Assembly: GCA_035041965.1 (NCBI GenBank)
Contig: JAPYMA010003036.1
Location: 1 to 64,000, forward strand
Direction of reading: 5' to 3'
Source of the DNA: Anisakis pegreffii
Taxonomy: Eukaryota > Nematoda > Chromadorea > Rhabditida > Anisakidae
Length of the DNA stretch: 64,000 nucleotides
Each line of letters opens with the position of its first letter. Positions within the stretch are counted from its first letter, which is position 1. The notes under the pieces were generated by a model. It saw nothing but the letters and a program-made list of their open reading frames with translations, had not been told where the DNA came from and ran no database searches. Shown here one piece after another: positions 50,901-63,915 of this stretch. The translations under genes and the position numbers were made by a program.

Positions 50901-53039
50901 TATCGCAGTGCAAGTATATACCATCACTCAAGCAGAGGTGCAATATGACAGAAGATAATTGTTGTTGAGAGAAAAGTGTGTCTGGAAAGGTGAGATATAT
51001 CACTGTAATATATCAAAAACAACAGGAGCACTTGGCTGCATTTTATTTGTGGAATTCTCATTTATCATTCCGACAGCGATGATCGCAATCACTTTCGAAT
51101 CTTCGACATCAATAATGGGGCAATTTATTTTCAGTATCAGCGATAGTCTTTATGGGATGTTTTTGAGTCGGCTCATTCAGCTGAGATCAATTGGTATTTT
51201 GAGTGTAAAAACATTGTTTGGATACATAAGTTACACGTAACACGCGTGTTTGGCTATCTTGTTAAAAATTTTGCGAAAGCGTGCTTGACACGGATACAAT
51301 CAGTGATTTTAGCTGGCAAGTGGACATTTTCATCGACCAGTTGCTTAGCCTTACACATTTTGCATTGCTGTAATGATTATTTGTAGACGGTTTTTGTGTC
51401 AGCCAGTTCATAAATATGTCGGTGGGGTGTTACACGGAGAGTCGACGTTAATGGAAGATAACATGAAGCAAGCACTGGTTTAAGTAGAGAGAACGGAGGA
51501 TAAAGTTGAATCGTTTTGTTTGTTTGCACTCTCCGATTCCGCCGCTATTACGAAAGTATTACATCGCGTCATTTGGTTTCAGTGGTTTGCAAAACAACTG
51601 AAAACAAATTACAACAATAAGCGATCAGCTGTCTGAAGGCAGTAGTTGGCATATGACAGTAAATGATACATGCCGTTGGATGCATCTGGAATATTTAGCA
51701 AATTTAAAGCTCATTTACTAAATTGGTGAAAAGCTGGTGAAACTGCCTTTTTCAAAGCTGAATGCATCAGCAAAGTGATTAAATTATAATGACTTTTGGT
51801 CTACTCATTCAGTGATCTGCTTTTATGCTGGTGATCCGATAGAATTGCTCAAAAACTCAAGAAAACTGTCATTACAATATTTCTTCAGAACGTTTGCTAG
51901 GAGGCTTCAAATGACCAGAGTATTTGCAACAGTATACAAGATTCAGGCGACTAAAACATGAAGAACGCTCGGGGATGGAATCACTGCACGCGTAATTTTT
52001 TATGAGTCTATAATGCAGTGTTGTGATTGATCTGTTAATAATGGAACGGATAAATTCAAGATGAGTGAATGAATGTTTATCGACTGACCGTTTTCGTTTT
52101 ATACTAGGTAATGACAAGAGTAAACAGTTGTTTTGTTGATTAATGTTAAAGTGAATCGAATTTAATAAATACGTTACACCAGACTATTGTCAATTAGAAA
52201 ACCGCACAGAAATGGACGATGACAAGTATGCGTGGTTGTGTGATTTGAGAAGAGAGGACAAAAACAAACATTCGAACGATACGGATATTGAGGTCGCGAA
52301 CGGCCGATGAATAGTGGTGGGGTAACTGTGCGTTTAGAGTGTGGATCGAAATCATTGTCATCACACGACGGGCGGAACCTCAGGCTGGTCACGACGCTAA
52401 TTGACAACCGATACTCAGTGGACGTCACGAAAGCGCCATGAGCGCTCAACAAACCACCAGTACCAGGTTATAGTTCATTCATCTTGCATTGCTTCACATT
52501 TAATGAACATTTCTCGTCGAACCTTAAAATCACCGTTCCGTTCATCGTTGATCTGCAGTAATAATCCTGTTGTCATGTTGTGTGATCGCTTTCATGCTTC
52601 AACCTCTATGCTATTGTTCCAAGATACAGTTATCACGTATTTTGCAAGTGCCTTTTTGCATATCCCTCTTTGACAGATCAGTTAGATCAAATTGTTTCTG
52701 GATCAAATTAGCCACTTCTTAAGTGTGAACTGGAATATATTCCATCTTATGATGCACTATTTCTACTGACTGGTAAGGAAGCCATAATGACAGATACACG
52801 TGAAAGTGATGGAAGTACCTGAACTCGCTAGATACTTTCTACTACCAACAGAAATGTGGAGACTGCTGTCAAATTCTACAGCGGCACAAATCGCTTGGAA
52901 GGAGTAAAACTTGCAAACTGCGCTTCACCCCTACGATTAACTTAGTCAGACTCGAACTGATCCTCTCAACCGATATTAATCAATCTGATGTCAGGGATTG
53001 AGATTGACTGCTTCTCAGAAGAAAGAATTTTGAACGTTG

Positions 53040-53230
53040 GTGTCGCGACGGAGCGCGAAAGAGACGATTCGTGAGGGATACCAAAGCGATATGTGAAATC
53101 AACCTTTGAATCTGTACTTAGCTGAATATGTATAAGATGTACACAGCTATCATACAAACACAAAGAGGGAGGAGATCCTCCAAATAAGATATACGAAAGT
53201 TAAGTTTCTTCATCCGAATCGATAGTGCAT
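53040..53230. repeat. Dispersed repeat family, internally inverted and truncated copy
   Basis: Bases 53041 to about 53153 match the family in minus orientation, starting GTCGCGACGGAGCGCGAAAG. From about 53154 to 53230 the following internal segment, containing the GGAGGA/TCCTCC hairpin, is present in plus orientation. The AT-rich end (CGGCGTTTATTTTG) is missing. This is the pattern expected if about 75 bases were inverted in place and the outer end lost. It is directly followed by two copies of TGATGGGTGAAATT at 53232-53265. Confidence 0.7.
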
Positions 53231-53231
53231 G

Positions 53232-53265
53232 TGATGGGTGAAATTCTTAGTGATGGGTGAAATTG
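53232..53265 (+). repeat. Short tandem repeat, two 19-base units
   Basis: TGATGGGTGAAATT occurs twice, 19 bases apart, directly at the broken edge of the rearranged repeat copy. The position suggests it arose in the same rearrangement. Confidence 0.6.
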
Positions 53266-54073
53266 CTGGACTGACTCATTTTCATCACTCAATTTTGCCC
53301 GTCGATGTAAATCTTTTGAGCAAATTTAGCCAACATAACTTCAAGCATTCGCACTTTAAACTATGGATCACTGGCCAAAATTCATTGCATGCGACTAATA
53401 TTTCTTCGATTTAGCTCATTAGCGTCGAGCGGATAAAGTAGGAATTACGACGATCTTCTGCCTAGTGGTGCCATATGTTTGAGTTATCTCACATTTAGTT
53501 CCTTAACCAACCAATCTAATGAGTGAATCATTTGAATTTCTCTTTCAACTGTGTTGTTTTATGCTGATCGTCGTCCAGTGTTGTGTTGTATGGGAAAACA
53601 CAAATGTGAACTGAGTAAATACTGGCGATTTGCTGACCAAAAAACGTCCGAGTGGAATGAGGAACTATTCTGCAAGAAGTGTGCCATTAGAAAAGCGATT
53701 CTGTTGCACTCGAACGAGAGAGCAATGACAATAATTGCTTGCGCTCATTTACTACCATTATGACAGGATCCTTTTTTTGAGGGTACTATCTGAAAAAGCT
53801 ACTGCAATGAGAACTTGACAAGTACTCTCAAATAAGCAGCTGATACTCTTGGAGTGCTCTATTAGCTTGTCAATTTTGATCAATTTATTTTCTGAGTGAG
53901 ATCATTCAATAACCAAAGCTCCCAATTGAGGCGCTCGACGCAAATAGACTCCATTTTTCGTCTTTGAACTCATCATCGACTTTGTGGAGCGCAATGACTG
54001 CAGTGGACAACAAGATTGTAGGTGTTATTAAGAATATCATCATCTTCAATCAAAAACTGTTAAGCAGCTGACT

Positions 54074-54170
54074 AATACATAAATTATCTCAATGAATCGT
54101 GACACTTCATTGAGATAATTTATGTATTGAGATAAATTATCATTGATTATCACTTCATTGAGATAAATTA
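54074..54170. repeat. 23-bp perfect inverted repeat followed by tandem sub-repeats
   Basis: The 23 bases at 54074-54096 are the exact reverse complement of 54106-54128, with a 9-base loop. Immediately afterwards TTGAGATAAATTATCA recurs with variants to about 54170, so the right arm has been copied again. It is AT-rich and non-coding, about 700 bases before the first recognised exon of the bHLH-PAS gene. Confidence 0.7.
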
Positions 54171-54859
54171 TCACGTTTTGAACGTTTGCAACATGCAGCA
54201 GTGACCATCGAATGCGGAAGTTACTCGATGTGAAGGCGGCACGCGATATTTGTTGATTTACAAACCAACACCTAAACAAATAAACACTTGTTGTTATATT
54301 TGTTCTCGTTTTTCACTGTACCAACTGTCACACTTGACAACAATACACTGCAGTTGTTTGTTACTGCTTTGTGCGCCTCATTTTACTATTCGAATATCCT
54401 CATTTCTCAATCGCATTCATGGTTTCTCCTCCGCTCAGATCAGATCCGCTAAAATCTGTACACAACCTCTTCTGATGTACCCTCTCACCATTATGTAATT
54501 TGAGTTTGTTCATCGCCCTCAGCTCCATTCATTCATGAGAACTACGACTGACACACGTTCATGTAAACAACTCCTCATGCGATCACTTCGCAGTCAGTTG
54601 TTCCTTTACCGAGAGCTATTGTTCTCCATTGAGGTGGATTCAGGAAAACTACTTGAATAGCTAGTCGGAGCCTTCATACAGTCCAGAATGAGAGTGAAGT
54701 GATGAGAATTATGCCAGAGGATTCTGTGTTACGGCAATATGATCGTCACTTTCTCCCGAATAGAAGTGCAATGGGATGGGCAAGAGTGGATGAATAAAAA
54801 TTTTTCAAATTCTTTGCGTTTGCACGTCATTGTTTTCTTGCGTACCTGGTTAATTTCAG

Positions 54860-57800
54860 GTCGACGCGAGGTGCCTCTAAGCAAAGACGTGATCACATCA
54901 ATGTTGAAATTCGAAAGTTGAGAGATCTGCTACCGTTGTCTGAATCAACCAAGGATCGTCTCTTTCAACTGCAAGTGATGTCACTGGCGTGTATTTATAT
55001 CCGTAAACACCGATATTTCCCTCATAGTATGTTCCAAAGTTCTGACCACATTTCATAAAGATCTCGCTAAACAATCGTTCCCATAACTCTTTAATCCCGC
55101 AAAACGAATCATCCACACTACCAAAACAATCTAAAACGATTTTCGGTTCTCCGCCTGGTTTTTCCTTGGCGAAAGAACGACAATTCAAGCAACTTGTTGC
55201 TCACTTCTTCATTCTCATTTCATTGTTTAAAATTTGTCGACTAAGTGGTTGGCAATGAATTGTTTTCGGGTTAATTTCCAATCTAACCATTACGAAATTA
55301 CCAGTCGCTCGATCGTGTGGTGTTGATTTGCTATCTGAAGCGTCCAGTTCGTTCAGTATTCGACAAGTGGACTGTAGCAAAGCACTTCGTGGATTCATGT
55401 TGATGTTCACAAAGAATGGCAAATTGTTGTATATATCCGAGAACGCAAGCGATTATATGGGTCACTCAATTGTAGGTTTTCTTCTGATTCACTACTTGAT
55501 CCACAGCGATCACTGGTGTACGATCACTTTTTAGTCACGCAAGATTTTTTAAACGAAATTGAAAACATGCAAGAAAGCCTTTGCTAGAGTCTCCCGGAAA
55601 CATATTCTGATGCTCAAATGATTAAAAGTTTCTTATATCATCCAGGAAGAGCTCATGTGCCAAGGGGATTCAATTTATGATCTTATCGACGCTCGCGACC
55701 ATAGAATCGTTGAGTCTGAACTTTCGGCCGGACCGCAATCTATAGCGATGACCGGCGGAGAGTGCCCTGATGAACGTGTATTTCTGTGTCGAATGAACTC
55801 GTCGAAGTCTGCGAAACGTCAGCTACAGTATCAGAAAGTAGGTAAACTATCAAAAATGTCAGCCACAATGTGCCTTTTCAATGTTTTTGCTTAAACGTTT
55901 CCTCTAGCTAAAGGTCGACGACAACATGGGTGATCTGGTGAAGATTGGATATTCGAAGACGATTAAGTCAAAAGAGGTCATAATCGGTCGTTTCATTGAC
56001 ACTTCTGAGAGCTGGGATAGATTCAGCCGAATGAAGGGGTTGAAAATTCTCTGTGTGGCTTGTTCCAGATTCACTAAGACTATAACTTTCGAAAATCCTG
56101 ATCATTCTCGCTGATATTTGGTGCTGCTTGATCATGTACGATGTTCCAAAAGTGGGTTCCAGTTTCTTAATGATTTCAGTTCGTTTTGATCCAAGGACGC
56201 TATCTACATCCAGCCGAGTACTACCAAGCATGCATGTCCATATGTCCACAACAAGCTCTTATTCATCCTATTTTTTCCGCTTATTGCCAGCCGTTGATCA
56301 ATCCCGAGAATGCCGAGTTGTTGTCCATCGGGAACACGTCAATATTTCGATCGCTTCACTTCATGGACATGAAGTTTCTGCACTTAGACGATATGTGAGT
56401 TGAACCTTCATAATGCATGCATGGAAACAATTGAGTTGCATGCAACTCAATGTGAAATCAAATTTGCGATCGTATCTATGATCACAGTGAGTACTGGCAA
56501 CTTGTTTCGAATCATCCATGTAAATGATTATGCTTCGACCACATTTATTCGTAGCCAATTTCAGTGGCGTTCATCACTTGGGATATCGAAATGAAAAGTT
56601 GGAAGGCGATTCGTGGTATCGTTATCTTCACCCAGATCATTTGCGAGAAGTTTCATATAAACATCGTTTATGTAAGTTCACCGAAAACTTTTGCTGACCT
56701 TGCGCTTTTCCTCCTTTTGGCTGTTATTTGTTGAAATGCACTCAGTCGATTTGTTTTCACTCATGACAGAATAAGTGGCTGATGATTTTCAGTGTGTCAG
56801 GACAGAGAAGGTTCCACCATTTGTCTTCTGCGACTCCAAACAAGCACTGGTGAATGGCTGTGGTTGCACACCGTTCTCACCATCAAAGGCAATTTCTTGC
56901 ATCAGCCTCAAGATGGCAGGCGTGTTCGACATCTTATCCATGCTACATATCAGCTTGTTAGGTTGTCGCTAGCTATTTTTATTCTCCTATTCAAGTTCGG
57001 TTCAACCGGATACGAAAATATGGACTTTATTTAACGCGAAAAATGCTGTTTACACGTTGAACTGATTCCGTGTTTCAGTGAGCTGGAAGCTAGTGTGTTG
57101 CGTGCGAATTCATGGATCTATAACATTCGACAAACGTATCCAGTTAACGCAGAACGCAAGGATGGCGGCGACAACCTTCATGACGTTTCTCGTTCTAGAA
57201 AAGCATCCTTTTCGACGGACATACCAACTGATGACAGCGCAGCACTAGGCGGCACTGAAAATGGAGCGCATGCAATCGAAATATCAGATAATTACATGAA
57301 TTTAGAAACGGTGAGTGTGAAAGTGAAAGCTTTACGTTCAGCACGTCAAAGAAATCTGGCATTCAATCTGGTATTCATGCTGATTCAAACGATACCATCC
57401 AACGGATCGGATCGTCTTCTCTTGTGTTTAGCGGAAATATCTTATTTCGGAAACAGTTCGTTCCACTGACAGCTGGTGATTGCAGATTTGTGTTGATATA
57501 CCGGAAAAGCGTTCTGTTATCGACGACGATAGTGCATTGATTACTCCAGAGGCCTCTTCACCTGAATCGAATAAATCATTAATATCAGGTAAGTTCTGCC
57601 GACTACTCATTGTTACCTGTAGTTTTGAAATCACTACACTCGATTCAATCTAGCCTGATTGCGCTACCAGCTGTAGGAGCCACGAAAGAAAATACGAATC
57701 AGTGAATCGCATGGTATGAACAATTGCAACGCAGGCAGGCATGCCAGTATGCGATACTGACCTCTGCATTGAAAAGTTTTTCAACTGGCAAAAAATTCGA

Positions 57801-58346
57801 ATTCCGAGTAACTTTAGATGAATGAATTCTGTGACTGCTCATTGAGTGTTCTGTGCTCTTTCAGCAACGAGTCCTTTCATGGGTTTGGATGCGGCCACAG
57901 AGATATGCCTAGGTGAAGCAATGCGAGGTCCACTCCCGGAACTGAGAGATGATCTCGATGAGTTCTTCCGTGCCGTCGAGTGTCCTTCAACGTCGAGTGT
58001 CACTCAACGTTTCGGGCTGACACACTCCAATGCTCACGAAGCAGAAACACCGTGTAAACCGAAATCGTCACTTCCAATTGGTGCCACCTTAACCACACTG
58101 GCGCCTCATTCTGCTGCTCCTTGCGCAGCATCAGAAGCAAATTCTTACACCAACAGATCGCATGCCTATGACCGGTGCAAGCGACTAGCAGATGGCGTGA
58201 ACGTCAAACAGGAATGCTTGAGTGAAGCGGACTTTGACTATCAGTTGATCGCTGGACTTAAACCATTTGAACGAACCTTCCACACTCGAATATCACCGCA
58301 CTGTCAGTTTTTGATCCCTGATCGAAACTTCAACTTTCATAACTAA
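54860..58346 (+). CDS. cky-1: NPAS4-like bHLH-PAS transcription factor (CKY-1 type), first exon not found
   Basis: Nuclear DNA-binding factor of the bHLH-PAS family, expected to act as a heterodimer with an ARNT-type partner. In-phase exons: 54860-55026, 55305-55471, 55646-55837, 55908 to about 55976, 56180-56394, 56565-56671, 56793-56961, 57079-57310, 57486-57588, 57865-58346; about 634 residues. The basic-helix-loop-helix begins at once ([20 protein letters not shown]) and continues [12 protein letters not shown] and [11 protein letters not shown], very close to vertebrate NPAS4. PAS-A shows [20 protein letters not shown], then [19 protein letters not shown] and [18 protein letters not shown] shows VHHLGYRN and [11 protein letters not shown], then [14 protein letters not shown]. 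The tail is acidic and Ser/Pro-rich, as in activation domains, and ends FNFHN. The exon at 54860 needs an upstream phase-2 exon with the start codon, which I could not identify. The donor at 55976 is the least certain border. NPAS4 kinship is firm. The symbol rests on CKY-1 being the nematode member. Confidence 0.93.
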
Positions 58347-61300
58347 TTAAACAATTACGCGAAAATTAGCACTAAACGAAGTCTAACGCATTTCACTGAA
58401 AGGATTGCACACTATAAATATCATGAAGTTGTCCATTTCAGTGCGGATGGGTGTCGCTTTATGATTTCGTTCCAAATTCGGTATTTTTTTGACCATTTTC
58501 GAATCATTCCCATCTTATAAGGTTCTAGCGTTCTTTGGCCGTATTTTTGTTCCATATAGTAACGGAGATGCTTTCTGATTGGATTGCTTGTGACCGTTCA
58601 AAAAATTCTTGAGCTGAAAGTGACGTTTGAAGTGCCTGATTCGATTCCAATGTGAACCACATTGCAAAATTCATTTGCTTTGTTTAATTACTTCATCGTG
58701 TTGCGTTGGTTATATCACATTGTCGAGCTTGGTCGTGAAAACCAACTCGCTGAATACGATTTTGAAAAATTTAACAACATTTGAATGTTTTTATAATGAC
58801 TAAAGATCTCGTTTGCGTGTATTTGTGTTTTTTTTCGATATTCACTCAATTTTTTCGTTTTTGTGAATAATATCGCTGCACATATTATGATTTTGCATTT
58901 AAACTCATCCTTATGATCAATTGTGCTAAAATTTTTAGCTGTGATTACCTTTTCTCATGTTCTGTGAGTATACGATGATATTATTGGTGTTCATTGCCAT
59001 TTGAGATCAGTTAGCCTCTTGACACTCTCTAGTTAATCATTTTCACCAGTAATTAGACAGCCAAAGGTTGAATCCAGTTGGATTCAGGTTATGGACTAGA
59101 AACCACGAGTTTCCACCATGCCTCGAAGTTTTTAAATATTTGCTAACTGATCTATATCTATACCAGTGAGTATTTCCGACTTAATTGTGCATTCCGCTAT
59201 TGTATGATTAACTTCACATGTCTTGAGGAAATTTTAATGCATTAAACATTTTTTGGCTCTAAGTTGTGATATTGTTTGTTGTGTCTTTCACTGAATCTTG
59301 TGCCTCTGACTGTTGGGATACACTATGTCTTTCATTATCTTCTTAATGCTTGTTTTTTTTTCTGGAAATACGGAAATCTGAACCAATACTATGTGTGCTG
59401 CGTTAAAACACGGCTTAAATTATCACTTTATTTGATGTTCAGTCGTTTATATTATTATTCCTCACTTCTGATTCATCAAATGCGTTAATAAAACTCATCA
59501 GAATGTAAAATTTTGGTATTGAAATGGAAAACGTACGGAACACTTGGATCCGCTGCAGCAGTGCATAAAGTGGTCATAAACTTGAGTGGAACAAATGAGC
59601 ATATGGTATATGATACTTCATTTTAAAGTCTTCGTAATTCTGCAAAACGTACGAAATTCACACTGGAAACACCGAACGATTGCAACTTTCCAAGCCAGTA
59701 TTTAGGAATTTTTGTTGATGTTCGGGAATTTGTTTACTGCTTCCTCAACGGACAATTTACCCTAAAGTACAGAGTGTTGCAGTCAAACGCTAATCGTTTC
59801 AAAGCACTGATCGTTTACAGTGTATCGCTGAAGCTGAATGAATACTGGGAACGTTGTTTGTTTCCAGTACTACATCTGCATCACATCGAAATGTGGCACC
59901 ATCACGAGATTTTTTTTTTGCGGAATTATAGCATTGCACTGGCCCGCAATGTCTGCGAATTCGACAGTATTCATTCACTACTATCCTAAAGTTGGCAAAA
60001 ATCAGCTCACTGTTGCAGGACACTGCCATCTGCACGGAATTTGATGCGTTTTGAACATTTAGTGATAGTCAGTGATAGTCCTACAACTCCTCATGAGTAC
60101 ATGATGATGTAAACGATGAAATATTATTTTGATAAATGATTCCAATCTGGCGACATGTTTTTTGTTTCTTCGAACATTTACGATTACGTATAAGAACAGA
60201 TGTTATTTAGTAGGCATTCATCTCCTCCCCGTTTTGTTCTGTGCATTTAAGCGCTTCCGATTGGATTACGAACGCGAATCAATCCCATGTGCTCGTCATA
60301 AACATAGCACATCAAAGCTACAACTTTAAAACGCGCTTAGCATTTGCCACTTGCGAATAACGTCCATATCGACTTTCCTTACACTTTTTTCCGCACTCTT
60401 TAAACGCTTCATTCGCATAATATCCATTTTAATGCGCATTTGTTACCGCTTCCTATCGTTCTTGCTTATTGAGTGGCTTACGGTCCTGTAAGCATCATCT
60501 TCTCCCTGAATATCAAAAACTTTCCACTAGTGATCAATTGGAAGTTTAATTGTTGGCTCCCCGCTGTTGGTACTTGTGTGATGAAGTTTCCATGCTTTAG
60601 AATCGTCTGAAGTGCATTTCTCATGCAATCGGATAATAGAACTGGACCGAATACACTTCAATGATTGACAGTGATCAACTGGTATTGGTCAATGCAAGCA
60701 CAATTCGTTCAAGAAGCCATTGGGTATGAAATGGCGAAATAAGTAGTTGTTAAAAGGCATCCTAACATTCGCACGATGGTGACACACTTGAGTGGCAGCT
60801 GCTGAAAATCCATAATTTAGTCAGAGTCAGAGCACTAGTGAGAATGCATTTCTTGCACACGCATTCTGTTCGTATTTTTGATGCTTCCGCTCCCAGCATA
60901 TCCCCTCAACACTTTTTTTCTGTTACTTCCAGTAATGATACGATTTTTAAAAAAATGACTGTTTCCATTTTATCTCCACGAATTCAGCGTGATCTATTGT
61001 GTGCTTATGACCATGCATGCACTGCTTACATCTTAGCTTTGAAATGGCTTATAGGGCGATCAATAGTTTCCGAAACTATCAGCTGTTTATTATTTGAAAA
61101 TTTCGATTTATTCCTCATCATTAGGGCGACTAACTCAGAATTGCTTGCCATCGTATCTGAATTGCCTCAAATAATCCTCAGTTTCGCTCAAATATCACAA
61201 TCGATCAAATCTAGCGGATGTATCTGTGAATCGGATGCAACAAGAAGCAATACGTTTGCGAGATGAATTCCCCCACATTTCCCGGAATGTCAGTAATTTC

Positions 61301-62860
61301 AAGTTATTGCTAACTATAAGCAAAATCGGTGATTCCAACCGCATTAAACGCCGTTTTATTATTGACTGAAGTCTGCTATAACAAAGAACATTTTATCGGC
61401 GAATTCGAATAAAAATCAACCGACTTCAATTGAAATCTTCAACAAATGCGTTAGCAATCATGTGTATGCAATCGTACGTTACTGTCCTCAAGAATACCGC
61501 TGGTTATGCAAAACTGAATTATATTATTATAGTAATTTAGTAATAATTTGAATGAGAAAAATTCTCATGAAATGCGGCGAAAAGAGTGAATGGCGTTTGG
61601 AAACGGTTGCTGAAAGTGCATCAGCACTTTAGAGGTCAACGAGTAGCACTGCTTTTTTTTGCTGTAATTCATTACTCGTAGTGTTGACGAAACGGAGGAA
61701 ACGTATGTTCGAGTAGGTGTGTGTGTTTGACAGAATGATTGTGGACAAAGATAATAGGACAAAGTAGTGGCGCTTAGCATTGAAATGCAATTAATCATTT
61801 CCCACTGAAACCGTTCGATTGAATGTTCACAATTCATTCACTTTTTTTCAGTGAAGGAACCATTTCAGGCCGCTGTGAGTCGCTTTAGTTACACTGTTAT
61901 CTACTGTCAACCTCTAGAGCATTTGAACTTTTCATTCATTTCACTTTTCTTCAACTACATTTCATTTCTTTTCAATTTTCGTTACCCACCAGTTTTGCTT
62001 TTATTTTAATAGTTCGCTAGCCACTCACACTCAAAACAGCCAACGATTGACATCGACAACTGCGTCTTCAGATTCAACTGAACGATTCAGAATGCTGGTC
62101 TCGTCATTTTGGTCATTGAATAACTGGTTTCAGGCAGAACTATTCAATATTATTTCTATCGTGACGTAGTTTAACAGAGCGTTTGAATAGGTTTTTTGCG
62201 TTGAATGCGTCGTCGCTCAGTTAGTAAACGGGAACATTCAAACTTAAGATGGTAATCGTTTGAATGTGCCGTGAAAGTATCGTCTGTGTTTTCTCTCTAT
62301 CACCCGTTTATATTACAGTTACTAAATTTGGTTCTGCAACGAAATTTTGATGCTGCATTCATCGCATATCACAATGCTCATCAGTAACACAGCATAATTC
62401 AACGACAAACGCGTTTCTAATTCACTGACATTGTTGATCAGTCGGGCGTTGTCGAAAGGATATTAACCCGAAATTCACTATCACTGATATTGAGAAGTGA
62501 CCCGACCGGTTTTCATTTTATACTCTTCTCAGGTCGAATTTGCCGAAGTGTCTGAGTTTTCCAAGCCTTCACAATCCACGTTTGCATCAATTGGCCATTG
62601 CACATATTTTCACGACTTTACTGCTAACTATTGAGTAATTAATTCATTCAATACTGCCACTGAATCAGTCACCACGATCGCCACAGAATAATGAACTCGT
62701 TCCACTCGGTTCTTACTCACTAATTTCTATCAGATATCACTAAGCAATTAAATCATTTCAAAGAGCATTGTACAAAACGGGTATCTTGGAGCTATTCTAA
62801 TGAAATCAGCATATTTTGACTGTTACCTCTGCGTGCAAGCAATCTCATGAACTTGACCGG
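58347..62860. other. Intergenic region right of the bHLH-PAS gene
   Basis: This 4.5-kb stretch should hold the 3' UTR of the bHLH-PAS gene and the promoter of the glycosyltransferase. I see no supported coding exon. The open frame at 60838-61266 is Ser/Ile-rich without recognisable motifs or a clear splice context. An AATAAA at 59487-59492 is the only evident 3'-end-like hexamer, but it is more than 1 kb from the stop. Confidence 0.5.
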
Positions 62861-63915
62861 ATGTCTCATATCCGTTTCAAACTCCAGCTTTCGCATTTTC
62901 TGATTGGATTGCTCACCGGATGTATTGCTACATTCTTGTTAACGCCATATCTCACGTTTAACAATTCCATTCCGAATGTCGACAACAGTAAACAATTTGT
63001 GTTCATTCCGCCTGATCAGCCGACTGTTGAACAACCTGCGCAGAAAGCTGTGGAAGAAGAGCTGGATGAAGATGAATTCATGCCGTTGGCTGACCATGAT
63101 CATGAGGGTGTGTACTTGACATTGATCGGCTTTCTGCAGTTTGACTGGCTATGATTTGCATCTAAACAGATTCTAGGCCGTATTTATGTCCAAATTAACG
63201 TTACGTACTTCTTTGATAAAAAATCCTGTTTGCTAAGGATAAGCCGATTCATCCACCTGAGGCTCACACTCTGAAGCGGTGAAGCACAAAGGTTGAAGAG
63301 AAGAGTTCATGTTTGGTTCATGGTGAGGAATTTCGTTGCAGTCTTTGCAGTGATTGAATGACAACTTCAGATGATGAAAGCGCATTATCACGGGAACTGT
63401 ACAAAAATGTGCGAGTTTATTGTTGGATAATGACTTCCACGAATAATACTCGCAAGAAGGCTGTAAACGTTAACGCGACATGGGCAAATCGTTGCAACAA
63501 ACACGTTTTTATGACTGCTGCACAGGTTTTGTTCATCCTTTAATTGCACAACGGTCGCACACAATTATCAATCACGTCATTCATTTCACGATTAAATCGC
63601 ATTGTACAACTGCTGACGAACTATGCGTTACAGATTAATTTTTGCTGAAATGTAGACTCCGTAATCTGAGCAAATGGTCGATGTAAACTATAGTTTATGT
63701 TTAAAGACCATCAGAAGAAAATTATGAATAATTACTTTTCTGTCTGATTGCAAATTGTGAAGAGTCCTCAAAAGTTTGCCTTGAAAAATATCGAGTGAAA
63801 ACAGTTTTCCTCAAATAGGTCGATGGTTTGCCAACAGTGGATTTGAATGTGACCGAAGGACGAGAGTACTTGTGGATGAAAACCAAAGAGGCCTTCAAAC
63901 ATATTTATAATGTGG
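62861..63915 (+). CDS. Core 1 beta-1,3-galactosyltransferase-like protein (T-synthase/C1GALT1 family), 5' part only
   Basis: Predicted Golgi type II membrane enzyme that adds galactose to GalNAc-Ser/Thr in mucin-type O-glycans (family role). Three in-phase exons are visible: 62861-63107, 63371-63525, 63819-63915. The first encodes a short basic N-terminus, one membrane anchor at about residues 12-31 ([19 protein letters not shown]) and an acidic stem (EEELDEDEF). The second carries [18 protein letters not shown] and [13 protein letters not shown], the typical start of the catalytic fold. The third has [20 protein letters not shown] and EAFKHIYN. The next donor is at 63916; the DxD metal site and the rest of the enzyme lie beyond the window. 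The first ATG in frame was taken as start, but an upstream exon cannot be excluded because AG-like acceptors precede it. Nematodes carry several paralogues of this family, so the exact enzyme activity is inferred. Confidence 0.88.

Larger units (their letters stand above)
47902..54859. other. Intergenic region between divergent K+ channel and bHLH-PAS gene
   Basis: About 7 kb between the channel (minus) and the bHLH-PAS gene (plus), so both promoters and the missing first coding exon of the latter should lie here. Open frames at 48150-48506 (-), 49204-49620 (+) and 50617-51003 (-) show no family motif and are not called. The region contains a rearranged repeat copy at 53040-53230, a short tandem repeat at 53232-53265, and a strong inverted repeat at 54074-54128. 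Confidence 0.5.

Noticed and set aside
62816..62860. Extension of the glycosyltransferase N-terminus to 62816
   Set aside because: The frame begins with TTG there; the first in-frame ATG is at 62861 and directly precedes the membrane anchor as expected for a type II enzyme.
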